DNA of 64,000 bases, taken from assembly GCF_001423185.1 (NCBI RefSeq), contig NZ_LMOB01000003.1, forward strand, positions 283,304 to 347,303, in the 5' to 3' direction. The notes under the pieces were generated by a model that searched no databases, was not told where the DNA came from, and saw nothing but the letters and a program-made list of their open reading frames with translations. Shown one piece after another: positions 33,146 to 41,898 of this stretch. Position 1 is the stretch's first letter, and the number at the start of each line of letters is the position of its first letter. Both the position numbers and the translations under genes were made by a program. The DNA is from Plantibacter sp. Leaf314 (GTDB lineage: Bacteria; Actinomycetota; Actinomycetes; Actinomycetales; Microbacteriaceae).

Positions 33146-34197
33146 GCGACGCGCGGCCGGGTCCCGACGAGGACGACCGCCGGCGCAAACACGCTCGCCT
33201 GGTTGAGCTGCTCGACGCGCAGGCCGCCCGGGTGATCGTGCTGCGCTCGGCGGCGGCGGTCAGCTGGTTCCTCGACGGCGCCCGCGTCCACGTGAGCCTT
33301 GCGGCCGATCCGATCGTCGCGGTCGTCGTCTCGCGTGACGACGCGTGGCTCGTGGCGACCTCGAACGAGGCCGAGCGCCTGCTGGCCGAGGAACTCCCGG
33401 ACATCCGGGTCACGACCGTGCCGTGGCACACGCCGATCGACTCGGTGCTGCCGAGCGGCACCGGGGTGCTTCAGGAGTCGGACGTCCCAGCCGGACTGCG
33501 GGCGGCGCGGGCCTCGCTCCTCCCAGCCGAACTCGAGCGGTTCCGCGCGCTCGGCCGGGAGACGACCGCCGAACTCGAGACGCTCATCGGACGGCTCGAT
33601 CCGAGCTGGACGGAACGCGCGGTGGCGGCGGACCTCGCGTGCCGTCTGGTCGCCGCCGGGATCGATCCGCTCGTGCTCCTGGTCGCCGGGACGGACCGCC
33701 TCGCGCACCGGCATCCGCTCCCGACCGACGGGCTGCTGGGCTCCCGCGCGATGGTCGTCGCCTGCGGGCGCCGGGACGGGCTCATCGTCAACCTCACGCG
33801 GTGGTTCGACGACGGCGGCACCGCCCCGGAACCCTTCGCCACCGACATGCGTCGGATCCGGGCCGTCGAGCGCGCGTACCTCGACGCGACGGTGCCGGGC
33901 GCGACCCTCGCCGACGTCTTCCGCGCGGGCACCGCGGCCTATGCCGCCCAGGGCTTCGACCCCGAGGAGTGGACCAGGCACCACCAGGGCGGCGCTGCGG
34001 GCTACGCGGGACGCGACCCGCGCGCCACCCCCGACACGACCGACGTCGTGCAGCCGTGGCAGGCGTTCGCCTGGAACCCGACCGCTCCCGGCGTCAAGGT
34101 GGAGGACACCGTCGTGGTCACCCCGGACGGGGTCGAGGTCCTGACCGACGCCGGGGCCGGCTCCACCGCCGTGGAACGTCCCCTCGTGGCAGGCTGA
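33142..34197 (+). CDS. M24 (aminopeptidase P/creatinase)-like protein lacking metal-ligand aspartates
   Basis: A 351-residue protein with the pita-bread M24 layout: an N-terminal creatinase-type domain (VIVLRSAAAVSWFLDG), then a C-terminal half with TTAELETLI, the strand pair VVACGRRDGLIVNLTRW (about 204-220), HHQGG (His 280-281) and KVEDTVVV (Glu about 321). Active M24 metallopeptidases have Asp at two places in the strand pair; here they are Ala and Asn. The His and last Glu are kept, as in the metal-free creatinase branch. It may be a hydrolase of a small amide or a binding protein. Confidence 0.72.
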   Translation: MSDARPGPDEDDRRRKHARLVELLDAQAARVIVLRSAAAVSWFLDGARVHVSLAADPIVAVVVSRDDAWLVATSNEAERLLAEELPDIRVTTVPWHTPIDSVLPSGTGVLQESDVPAGLRAARASLLPAELERFRALGRETTAELETLIGRLDPSWTERAVAADLACRLVAAGIDPLVLLVAGTDRLAHRHPLPTDGLLGSRAMVVACGRRDGLIVNLTRWFDDGGTAPEPFATDMRRIRAVERAYLDATVPGATLADVFRAGTAAYAAQGFDPEEWTRHHQGGAAGYAGRDPRATPDTTDVVQPWQAFAWNPTAPGVKVEDTVVVTPDGVEVLTDAGAGSTAVERPLVAG

Positions 34198-34201
34198 GGC
34201 C

Positions 34202-35314
34202 ATGGCACCGCACATCGTCATCGCCCCGGACTCGTTCAAAGGCACCGCGACCGCCGCCGAGGTCGCCACGGCGATCGCCGACGGTTGGCGCTCCGTCCGG
34301 CCCGAGGACACCGTGCAGCTGTTGCCGATGGCCGACGGCGGCGAGGGGACGCTCGACGCCTTCGCTGCCGCCGTGCCCGGAGCGCGGCGACACCCGATCA
34401 CCGTCACGGGTCCGGTCGGCGACGCGGTGCAGGCCGAGTGGCTCGAACTGCCGGACGGCTCCGCGGTCGTCGAGCTCGCCCAGGCGAGCGGGCTGACCCT
34501 GCTCGACCCGCTGCAGCCGTTCGCGGCGCACACGACCGGGTTCGGGGAGGCCATCGCAGCGGCGCTCGATCACGGTGCCCGTCGCCTGCTCCTCGCGATC
34601 GGCGGCAGCTCCAGCACGGACGGCGGTGCCGGGCTCCTCACCGCACTCGGGGTGCGGCTCCAGGATGCGGACGGGGGTGGGGTGATGCCGGGGAACACGG
34701 GACTCGCGACGCTGGACCACCTCGACCTCGGCGGCCTGCGACCGCTGCCGGACGGCGGGGCGGTCATCCTCAGCGACGTCACCAACCCGCTGCTCGGCGA
34801 CCGCGGGGCCGCTGCCGTCTTCGGCCCGCAGAAGGGCGCCACCGCCGAGGATGTCACGGTGCTCGACGCGAACCTCGCGCGGTTCGCGAGCCGGGCAGCC
34901 GCGGCGTTCGGCGCGGAGCAGGCGGAACGTGCCGCGGTCGAACCCGGCGCCGGAGCGGCAGGCGGTGCCGGCTACGGCCTCCTGCTCTGGGGTGCGACGG
35001 CCACCTCTGGCGCGACCGGCGTCGGTGACGCGATCGGCCTCCCCGCCGCGGCGGCGACGGCCTCGGTCGTCATCACCGGCGAGGGGCGATTCGACGACCA
35101 GACGGCCGACGGCAAGGTCGCCTCCCACGTCGCCGGTCTCGCTCCCGGCCGGACCATGCTCATCGCCGGTGCCGTGCAGGCACCGACGGAGGGGCTGTTC
35201 GTCGACGCCGTCTCGCTCACCGAGCTCGCCGGCGGGGTCGAGGCCGCGATGGCCGAACCGCTCGTGCACCTGCGTGCGGCAGGGGCGGCACTGGCTGCCC
35301 GGTACCGCCCCTGA
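34202..35314 (+). CDS. Glycerate kinase (GlxK/GarK type)
   Basis: A 370-residue type I glycerate kinase. Family blocks are PDSFKGTATAAEVA at the start, PMADGGEGTLDA, IGGSSSTDGGAG, and VITGEGRFDDQTADGK near the end. It phosphorylates D-glycerate to 2- or 3-phosphoglycerate. In aldarate catabolism such kinases finish the tartronate semialdehyde branch, which agrees with the uronate genes across the divergent promoter, although the aldolase and reductase of that branch are not here. It starts 4 nt after the M24-like stop. Confidence 0.92.
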   Translation: MAPHIVIAPDSFKGTATAAEVATAIADGWRSVRPEDTVQLLPMADGGEGTLDAFAAAVPGARRHPITVTGPVGDAVQAEWLELPDGSAVVELAQASGLTLLDPLQPFAAHTTGFGEAIAAALDHGARRLLLAIGGSSSTDGGAGLLTALGVRLQDADGGGVMPGNTGLATLDHLDLGGLRPLPDGGAVILSDVTNPLLGDRGAAAVFGPQKGATAEDVTVLDANLARFASRAAAAFGAEQAERAAVEPGAGAAGGAGYGLLLWGATATSGATGVGDAIGLPAAAATASVVITGEGRFDDQTADGKVASHVAGLAPGRTMLIAGAVQAPTEGLFVDAVSLTELAGGVEAAMAEPLVHLRAAGAALAARYRP

Positions 35315-35335
35315 TCACGTCGTGCGCGGCATGCG

Positions 35336-36376
35336 TCACGCGGTGACGTCGATGAGGACCTTCCCGACCGTGTCGTCCTCGACGGCGGCGTGGGCACCGG
35401 CCGTGTCGGCGAGCGGGAACACCGTCAGCGGTAGGCCGTGCTCGCGGCCCACGTCGAGCGCGCCGGCTTCGATCGCCGCCGTGACGTCCTCGGCGGCGGC
35501 CTGGAGCGCCGCGTCGCCGACGGTGTAGAGCAGCATGAACTGGAGTCGCGTGTTGAGGCCCATGTGCGGCCGGATGTCGAGGGTGACCTGGTCGCCGCCG
35601 TTGTTGGCGTAGCTGACCACCGTGCCGCGCGGGGCGAGGACCGCCTGGTCGAGCTCGAGGTTCTGCGCGATGGCGACCTCCACGACGAGGTCGACGCCCT
35701 GCGGTGCGACCTCGCGGATCGCCGCGGCGGTGTCGCCCTCGCGGTAGTTGACGACGTGGTGGGCTCCGGCGGCGGTCGCGAGCTGGGCCTTCTCGTCGCT
35801 GCTGATGGTGCTGACGACCGTCGCGCCGGCCCAGCGTGCGAGCTGGATCGCCGCGTTGCCGACGGCACCTGCGCCGCCCTGGACGAGGACCGTCCGGCCG
35901 TCGAGCGCACCGGGGGAGAGCCGGGTCGGGCCGTCCTGCGCCACCGTGAGCGCGCGGTGCGCGGTCATCGCCGGGACGCCGAGGCTCGCGCCGAGTTCGA
36001 AGGAGGCGGCGTCGGGCAGCGGGACCACCCGGGCGACGGGCTGGACCGTGAACTCCTGCGCGGTGCCGAGCGGGCTCTCGTGGGCTGCGAGGTACACCCA
36101 GACGCGGTCGCCCACGGCGAAGGTCGGGGAGTTCGCGTCGTCGGAGGCGGGGCCGACCGCGTCGATCACGCCGGCACCGTCGAGGTTCGGGACGACCTCC
36201 GGGAAGGGCATCGCGCCCGAGGGACCGCCGCCGCGCCTGGTCTTCCAGTCGGTCGGGTTGACGCCCGAGAACGCGAGCTTGACGCGCACCTCGCCGGGGC
36301 CGGGCTCCGGGATCTCACGCTCGACGAGCTGGAGGACGGACGGGTCACCGTTGGTGGAGTAGATGATGGATCGCAT
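35336..36376 (-). CDS. Zinc-free NAD(P)H:quinone oxidoreductase-like MDR protein
   Basis: A 346-residue medium-chain reductase. The GroES-like N-terminal half has GEVRVKLAFSGVNPTDWK; the nucleotide domain has VQGGAGAVGNAAIQLARWAGA (A-x-x-G-x-x-G type). Zinc-ligand cysteines of alcohol dehydrogenases are missing, as in quinone oxidoreductases. It converges with the glycerate kinase gene and is not obviously tied to the sugar operons. Confidence 0.85.
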   Translation of the reverse strand: MRSIIYSTNGDPSVLQLVEREIPEPGPGEVRVKLAFSGVNPTDWKTRRGGGPSGAMPFPEVVPNLDGAGVIDAVGPASDDANSPTFAVGDRVWVYLAAHESPLGTAQEFTVQPVARVVPLPDAASFELGASLGVPAMTAHRALTVAQDGPTRLSPGALDGRTVLVQGGAGAVGNAAIQLARWAGATVVSTISSDEKAQLATAAGAHHVVNYREGDTAAAIREVAPQGVDLVVEVAIAQNLELDQAVLAPRGTVVSYANNGGDQVTLDIRPHMGLNTRLQFMLLYTVGDAALQAAAEDVTAAIEAGALDVGREHGLPLTVFPLADTAGAHAAVEDDTVGKVLIDVTA

Positions 36377-36416
36377 ACCCGGCCCAACGCCTCCGCCGAC
36401 CGGAAGATTCCACGCG

Positions 36417-36471
36417 CTTCGACAGGCTCAGTGACCGAAGCCCGGCTGGTCCCTGAGCCTGTCGACGGGCG
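36417..36471. repeat. REP-like palindrome, GGTCCCTGAGCCTGTCGA family
   Basis: GCTTCGACAGGCTCAGTGACC pairs imperfectly with GGTCCCTGAGCCTGTCGACG across an 11-nt loop. Related copies occur at 46964-47019, 54893-54902 (partial) and 62222-62261. It separates the quinone reductase gene from xylB. Confidence 0.7.
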
Positions 36472-36477
36472 GCCGCC

Positions 36478-37908
36478 TCAGGCGCGAGCGGCGTACTGCT
36501 CGCGCGCGACCCCCGAGGTGTCGACCGCGTCCGCCGGTGCACCGGCGACGTCGTCGGTGCCGGCCATCGGCCACGCCGGGCGACCGCCCGTCAACGCCCA
36601 CGCCGCCTGCACGGCCGCGCCGTCGGCGACGTACTCACCGGGGGCGGGCACCACGACCGGCACGTCGAACACCTCACGGGCGATCGCCTGCACGGCCGGG
36701 TTCTGCGCGGCGCCGCCGATGAGGAGGACCCGCTCGGCGCTGACACCCTGCGAGAGCACGGCGTCGAGGCCGTCGGCGAGGCCGCAGAGCAACCCTTCGA
36801 TCGTCGCCCGGGCGAGCCCTTCGCGCGTCGTCGACTCGAGGGTCATGCCGAACAGCGTCGCCGTCGCGTCGGGTCGGTTCGGGGTCCGTTCCCCCTCGAA
36901 GTACGGCTGCAGCACGAGGCCCCTGGCGCCGGCTGGGGCGTCGAGCGCGAGTCGGCCGAGCTCGGTGTGGTCGACGCCGAGCAGCGCGGCGACCGCGTCG
37001 AGGATCCGGGCGGCGTTGAGGGTCGCGATGAGCGGCAGGAACGCGCCGTCCGCCGAGGCGAAGCCCGCGACGGTCCCGGAAGCATCACGCACGACCGCGG
37101 GGGTCACGGCGAACACGGTCCCGCTCGTGCCGATCGACACGACGACGTCGCCGGCCGTGGCGCCGAGCCCCAGCGCGGCGCCCGCGTTGTCGCCGGCACC
37201 CGGGCCGATGACCGTGTCGGCGCCGACCAGGCCACCGTCGATCCCGGTCCCGGCCGACTCGTCCGGTCCGAGCACACGGGGGAGGATCGCGTCGTGTCCG
37301 AGTGCCGCGACGAGCAGCTCGCGGTCGTACTCGCCGTCCGTGGGGGACCAGTAGCCGGTGCCGGAGGCGTCGGAGCGGTCGGTCGTCAGTTCGGCGAGAT
37401 CCGCGCCGAGTGGGCTCTCCTCGGCCGGGCCGAAGCCGCGCAGACGCCAGCTCAGCCAGTCGTGGGGGAGGGCGACGGCGGCCACCTCGGTCGCGTTGGC
37501 CGGTTCGGCGTCGCGCAACCAGCGCAGCTTCGTGATCGTGAAGGAGGCGACGGGGACGCAGCCGGTGCGCTTGGCGAGCTCGTCCGCGCCGAACTCGGCG
37601 ATGAGGTCCGTGGCTGCCGACGCGCTCCTGGTGTCGTTCCAGAGCAGTGCCGGTCGGATGACGCGGCCGTCGACGTCGAGCGCGACCATGCCGTGCTGCT
37701 GGGCGGCGATGGACACGGCAGCGACGTCGTCGAGACCGCCCGCTGCGGCGGACGCCTCCTGCAACGCCGCCCACCAGGCGGCCGGGTCGACCTCGGTGCC
37801 GGCCGGGTGCGAGGCCCGTCCCTCTCGGACGAGTGCCCCGGTGTCGGCGTCACGGATGACGACCTTGCAGCTCTGGGTGGATGAATCGATGCCGGCGACG
37901 AGCGTCAT
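36478..37908 (-). CDS. xylB: Xylulokinase
   Basis: A 476-residue FGGY-family kinase converting D-xylulose to xylulose 5-phosphate. [15 protein letters not shown] is the first phosphate loop, [11 protein letters not shown] and LLWNDTRS are substrate-site blocks (the Q-H-G-M motif is typical of xylulokinases), and [13 protein letters not shown] is the second phosphate loop. It is 132 nt downstream of xylA on the same strand and probably co-transcribed with it. Confidence 0.93.
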   Translation of the reverse strand: MTLVAGIDSSTQSCKVVIRDADTGALVREGRASHPAGTEVDPAAWWAALQEASAAAGGLDDVAAVSIAAQQHGMVALDVDGRVIRPALLWNDTRSASAATDLIAEFGADELAKRTGCVPVASFTITKLRWLRDAEPANATEVAAVALPHDWLSWRLRGFGPAEESPLGADLAELTTDRSDASGTGYWSPTDGEYDRELLVAALGHDAILPRVLGPDESAGTGIDGGLVGADTVIGPGAGDNAGAALGLGATAGDVVVSIGTSGTVFAVTPAVVRDASGTVAGFASADGAFLPLIATLNAARILDAVAALLGVDHTELGRLALDAPAGARGLVLQPYFEGERTPNRPDATATLFGMTLESTTREGLARATIEGLLCGLADGLDAVLSQGVSAERVLLIGGAAQNPAVQAIAREVFDVPVVVPAPGEYVADGAAVQAAWALTGGRPAWPMAGTDDVAGAPADAVDTSGVAREQYAARA

Positions 37909-38040
37909 CGCTCTCCCTGTTCTCGGTGGTGGGGCGGTCGGACGACCGCCTGGGCTGGTGTCGGTGCAGACGCGGACGGCGTCCCGTCCCCTGATCCTCT
38001 CGGACCGGAGGACGGAACGCCATCCTGGTGGGGTTCCGGA

Positions 38041-39231
38041 CTAGCGGGCGCCCATGAGGTGCTCGACCGCGAGCTGCTGCAGGCGGACGAACCCGAAGCC
38101 CTTGCCGCCGAAGTACGCGTCGGTGTCGAAGTCCTCCGAGGCGGAGCGGTCGGCGAGCAGCTGCTCGACCGTCTCGCCCGGGTCGAGCGTCGGCTCGCGC
38201 AGCTCGGGCACGCGCGAGGCCGCGAGCGCCTCCTGCACCTCGGGGTCGGCGCGGAACGCCTCGGCCCGCTCCTTGAGCAGGAGGTACATGCGCATGTTGG
38301 CCGCCGCGGAGTCCCAGACGCCCGAGATGTCCTCGGTGCGGCTCGGCTTGTAGTCGAAGTGGCGGGGGCCGTCGTAGGCCGGACCGCCGTCCGCTCCGCC
38401 GTGCTCGAGGAGGTCGACGAGCGAGAACGCGTTCTGGAGGTCGCCGTGGCCGAACACGAGGTCCTGGTCGTACTTGATGCCGCGCTGGCCGTTCAGGTCG
38501 ATGTGGAAGAGCTTGCCCTGATAGAGCGCCTGGGCGATGCCGGCCGTGAAGTTGAGGCCCGCCATCTGCTCGTGGCCGACCTCGGGGTTGATGCCGACGA
38601 GCTCCGGGCGTTCGAGCGTCTCGATGAACGCCATGGCGTGGCCGAGGGTCGGGAGCAGGATGTCGCCGCGCGGCTCGTTGGGCTTCGGCTCGATCGCGAA
38701 GCGGATGTCGTAGCCCTTGTCGGTGACGTAGTCGCCGAGGAGGTTGACGGCCTCGCGGTAGCGCTCGAGCGCGGCCTGCACGTCCTTCGCGGAGTCGTAC
38801 TCGGCGCCCTCGCGGCCACCCCACATGACGAAGGTCTTCGCGCCGAGCTCGGCGGCGAGGTCGAGGTTGCGGAGCACCTTGCGGAGGGCGAAGCGACGCA
38901 CCGCGCGGTCGTTGGAGGTGAAGCCACCGTCCTTGAACACGGGGGCGCTGAAGAGGTTGGTGGTGACCATCGGGACGATGACGCCGGTGTCGGCGAGAGC
39001 CTGCTTGAGGCGGTCGATCTGCTTCTGCCGCTCGGCGTCGGTCGAGCCGAAGGCGAAGAGGTCGTCGTCGTGGAAGGTGAGGCCGTAGGCGCCGAGCTCG
39101 TTCAGGCGGGTGACGGCTTCGACCACGTCGAGGTCGGGGCGGGTGGGGCCACCGAACGGGTCGGTCCCGTTGTAGCCGATCGTCCAGAGGCCGAACGAGA
39201 AGCGGTCGGCTTTGGTGGGGGTGAGAGGCAT
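38041..39231 (-). CDS. xylA: Xylose isomerase
   Basis: A 396-residue actinobacterial-type xylose isomerase. [18 protein letters not shown] opens the barrel, [12 protein letters not shown] carries the catalytic His-Asp, [11 protein letters not shown] follows, and the metal-site Glu/His/Asp strands are [28 protein letters not shown] and HIDLNGQRG. All active-site residues are in place. It is divergent from the LacI regulator at 39419, with inverted repeats in the 187-nt gap. With xylB it takes xylose to the pentose phosphate pathway. Confidence 0.96.
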   Translation of the reverse strand: MPLTPTKADRFSFGLWTIGYNGTDPFGGPTRPDLDVVEAVTRLNELGAYGLTFHDDDLFAFGSTDAERQKQIDRLKQALADTGVIVPMVTTNLFSAPVFKDGGFTSNDRAVRRFALRKVLRNLDLAAELGAKTFVMWGGREGAEYDSAKDVQAALERYREAVNLLGDYVTDKGYDIRFAIEPKPNEPRGDILLPTLGHAMAFIETLERPELVGINPEVGHEQMAGLNFTAGIAQALYQGKLFHIDLNGQRGIKYDQDLVFGHGDLQNAFSLVDLLEHGGADGGPAYDGPRHFDYKPSRTEDISGVWDSAAANMRMYLLLKERAEAFRADPEVQEALAASRVPELREPTLDPGETVEQLLADRSASEDFDTDAYFGGKGFGFVRLQQLAVEHLMGAR

Positions 39232-39270
39232 GCGGATGATCCTTCAGCGTCGTTGGCGAGCGGATGATTT

Positions 39271-39285
39271 GTTGTTAACCACAAC
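39271..39285. promoter_or_regulatory. Inverted repeat at the xylA promoter
   Basis: GTTGT-TAACC-ACAAC lies about 40 nt upstream of the xylA start. It could be a regulator site for xylA but differs from the GAAA-NN-TTTC element nearer the LacI gene. Confidence 0.4.
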
Positions 39286-39336
39286 TTATGGTCGAGAATA
39301 GCAGATCGGGCTTCCGGCGTCACGGCTCGTTCCGTG

Positions 39337-39355
39337 CGAAATATTTCGTTAGCAT
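39337..39355 (+). promoter_or_regulatory. Perfect palindrome and -10 box of the LacI (xyl) regulator
   Basis: CGAAATATTTCG (39337-39348) is a perfect 12-bp palindrome directly before a TAGCAT -10 (39350-39355). A related GAAAAGTTTC lies before the ABC operon at 40529-40538. This suggests autoregulation and a shared repressor. Confidence 0.55.
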
Positions 39356-39418
39356 GGCGTGAACTTCTCGACGACGCGACGGCCGCCCGGCCCGACGGCG
39401 AGGGATCGGAGGATCCGG

Positions 39419-40453
39419 ATGGGTGACGACGTCGCGGTGCAGCCCGGTGGGACCGGAGGGCGCGCCACCCTGTCGCGGATCGCGCGCGAGGCGTCCGTCT
39501 CGGTGTCGACGGCCTCGAAGGTGCTCAACGGGCGCCCGGGGGTGTCGCCCGACACCCGCGAGATCGTCGAGCGCCTGCTCGACCGCCACGGCTACAGCCG
39601 GCGGGGCGCCGAGCTCGCCCAGGGCTCGCTCATCGAGCTCGTCTTCGAGTACATCGACAGCTCGTGGTCGCTCGAGATCATCCGCGGGGTCGAGAAGGTG
39701 GCCAGGCAACACGGGATGAGCGTCACGCTCACCGAGACGGGTGCCAGGCGGTCGACGGGTGAGGGCTGGGTGGAGAGCATCATCTCGCGGAAGCCCGTCG
39801 GGGTCATCCTCGTGTTCTCCGACATCGACCCCGCCTACCGCCGGCAGCTGCACACGAGGAACATCCCGGTGGTCGTCGTCGACCCGGCGGGCGACCCGGG
39901 CCCGGACGTCGCCGCGATCGGCTCCACGAACTGGTCCGGCGGCATGGCGGCGACCCGCCACCTGATCGAGCTCGGGCACCGCAGGATCGGGCTGATCTCG
40001 GGGCCCGAGGACCTCATGTGCTCGCGGGCCAGGGTGTCCGGTTACCGCTCGGCGCTCGAGGAGGCGGGCATCCCGCTCGACGAGTCGATCCTCCGGCGCG
40101 GGGAGTTCGTCCCGGAGGCCGGGCGCGTGCTGGCCCTCGAACTCCTGCAGCTCGACGAGCGCCCGACCGCCATCTTCGCGGGCAACGACATGCAGGCCTT
40201 CGGCGTGTACGAGGCGGCGCGCTCCCTCGGTGTCTCGATCCCCGAGGAGCTGTCGGTCGTCGGCTATGACGACGTCCCCCCGGCGAAGTGGGTCGGGCCC
40301 GCGCTCACGACGATCCGACAGCCGCTCATCGAGATGGCCGAGGAAGCGACGCGGCTCGTGCTGAAGCTTCGCTCCGAGACGGTCGACAACATCCGCCTCG
40401 ACCTCGCGACCTCGCTCGTCGTCCGTGGGTCCACTGCACCACCGGCCGCCTAG
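39419..40453 (+). CDS. LacI-family transcriptional regulator (xylose/xyloside locus)
   Basis: A 344-residue repressor with HTH IAREASVSVSTASKVLNG and a sugar-binding domain that ends VVGYDDVPPAKWVGPALTTI. ATG 39419 is preceded by GGAGGAT; an in-frame GTG at 39359 has no ribosome site. It stands between divergent xylA/xylB and the ABC operon that begins 205 nt downstream, and probably controls both through GAAA-NN-TTTC type sites. The sensor pocket does not reveal the sugar. Confidence 0.9.
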   Translation: MGDDVAVQPGGTGGRATLSRIAREASVSVSTASKVLNGRPGVSPDTREIVERLLDRHGYSRRGAELAQGSLIELVFEYIDSSWSLEIIRGVEKVARQHGMSVTLTETGARRSTGEGWVESIISRKPVGVILVFSDIDPAYRRQLHTRNIPVVVVDPAGDPGPDVAAIGSTNWSGGMAATRHLIELGHRRIGLISGPEDLMCSRARVSGYRSALEEAGIPLDESILRRGEFVPEAGRVLALELLQLDERPTAIFAGNDMQAFGVYEAARSLGVSIPEELSVVGYDDVPPAKWVGPALTTIRQPLIEMAEEATRLVLKLRSETVDNIRLDLATSLVVRGSTAPPAA

Positions 40454-40528
40454 CCCGCTCGGGCACCCGTCCATCTGCCTCTCCGTCCGCTCGTCGTCGT
40501 CGGCCCGTTCTCCCCGGAGTGCCATCGC

Positions 40529-40586
40529 GAAAAGTTTCCAATGGGCGAGGGAGAACTTGCGGCCGGTTGTGGGCCGGGGCTAGCTT
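40529..40586 (+). promoter_or_regulatory. Promoter with upstream GAAA-NN-TTTC element of the ABC/ThuA operon
   Basis: TTGCGG (40557-40562) and TAGCTT (40581-40586) are 18 bp apart and make a plausible promoter. GAAAAGTTTC (40529-40538) lies 18 bp upstream of the -35. Confidence 0.55.
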
Positions 40587-40658
40587 CAGGGTCACCGCAG
40601 CGACGCGATCCGGATCACCGGGGCCCGCGGCTGCGCGGACAGCTCGGGAGCGTCACAC

Positions 40659-41849
40659 ATGGGTGGAAGCGGACAGCCGGAACTCCGGGTCGCGATGATC
40701 GGCTACGGCTTCATGGGGGCCGCGCACTCGCAGGCCTGGCGCACCGCACCACGCTTCTTCGACCTCGACGCCGAGCCCGTCATGGCCACGATCGTGGGGC
40801 GCAACCCGGAGGCGCTCGAGGCGGCCCGGGTGAAGTTCGGCTGGCAGTCGGCCTCGACCGATTGGCGCAGCGTCGTCGAGGACCCGTCCATCGACATCGT
40901 CGACGTCTGCACGCCGGGGTCCTCGCACGTCGAGATCGCCATCGCCGCCCTCGAAGCCGGGAAGCACGTGCTCTGCGAGAAGCCCCTGGCCAACAGTGTC
41001 GAGGAGGCCGAGTTCATGGTCGCCGCCGCCGAGGCCGCCAAGGCCCGCGGCGTCCGCTCCATGGTCGGCTTCAGCTACCGTCGCGTGCCGGCCATCGGCT
41101 CTGCCCGCCAGCTCATCGCCGAGGGTGCGCTCGGAGACGTCCGCCAGATCCGCGCGCTCTACCTCCAGGACTGGTTGACGGACGCGGAGGGCCCGATGAC
41201 CTGGCGCCTCGACAAGGACCAGGCCGGCTCCGGTTCCCTCGGCGACATCGGTGCCCACGCCATCGACCTCGTGCAGCACCTGACCGGCGCGCAGCTCGAC
41301 ACGGTCAGCGGGACGCTCGCCACCTTCGTGACGGAACGTCCCCTCCTCGGCGAGACGGTCGGCCTCAGCGGGACCGCCTCCGACGAGCGCGGCGCGGTGA
41401 CGGTCGACGACGCCGCCTGGTTCACGGCGAAGCTCGTCGGCGGCCTCGCCGACGGTGCCATCGGGGCGTTCGAGGCGACCCGGTATGCGACCGGCCGCAA
41501 GAACGCCCTCCGCATCGAGCTGAGCGGCTCCCGCGGCGCCATCGCGTTCGACCTGGAGCGGATGAACGAACTCGAGGTGTACGACGCGACCGCCCCCGCC
41601 GGCAAGCAGGGCTTCACCCGCATCGTCGTCACCGAGCCGGAGCACCCGTACATGGCCGCCTGGTGGCCGACCGGTCACGGCATCGGCTACGAGCACCCCT
41701 TCTCGCACCAGGTGCGCGACCTCGTCCAGGCCATCACCGCCGGCACCGATCCCGAACCGTCCTTCGCCGAGGGCCTGCAGGTCCAGCGCGTCCTCCGCGC
41801 CGTCGAGCGCAGTGCCGGGAACGGCAGCGCCTGGACCCCCACGAACTGA
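40659..41849 (+). CDS. Gfo/Idh/MocA-family oxidoreductase
   Basis: A 396-residue oxidoreductase. IGYGFMGAAHSQAW is the NAD-binding start, CEKPLAN the EKP motif, SYRRVPAIGSARQLI and SLGDIGAHAIDLVQHL (G-D-x-x-x-H-x-x-D) the catalytic region. The G-F-M-G-A-A-H-S-x-A-W pattern is frequent in oxidoreductases beside xyloside or inositol transporters. First gene of a six-gene operon. Confidence 0.88.
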   Translation: MGGSGQPELRVAMIGYGFMGAAHSQAWRTAPRFFDLDAEPVMATIVGRNPEALEAARVKFGWQSASTDWRSVVEDPSIDIVDVCTPGSSHVEIAIAALEAGKHVLCEKPLANSVEEAEFMVAAAEAAKARGVRSMVGFSYRRVPAIGSARQLIAEGALGDVRQIRALYLQDWLTDAEGPMTWRLDKDQAGSGSLGDIGAHAIDLVQHLTGAQLDTVSGTLATFVTERPLLGETVGLSGTASDERGAVTVDDAAWFTAKLVGGLADGAIGAFEATRYATGRKNALRIELSGSRGAIAFDLERMNELEVYDATAPAGKQGFTRIVVTEPEHPYMAAWWPTGHGIGYEHPFSHQVRDLVQAITAGTDPEPSFAEGLQVQRVLRAVERSAGNGSAWTPTN

Positions 41850-41898
41850 TCCGACCCATCGCACCACCAGCAGCAGCACCCACCAAGGAGAGAACGCA

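Noticed and set aside
37909..38040. Regulatory structure between xylA and xylB
   Set aside because: Only a weak GGAAC/GTTCC pairing is visible; nothing strong enough to list as a feature.
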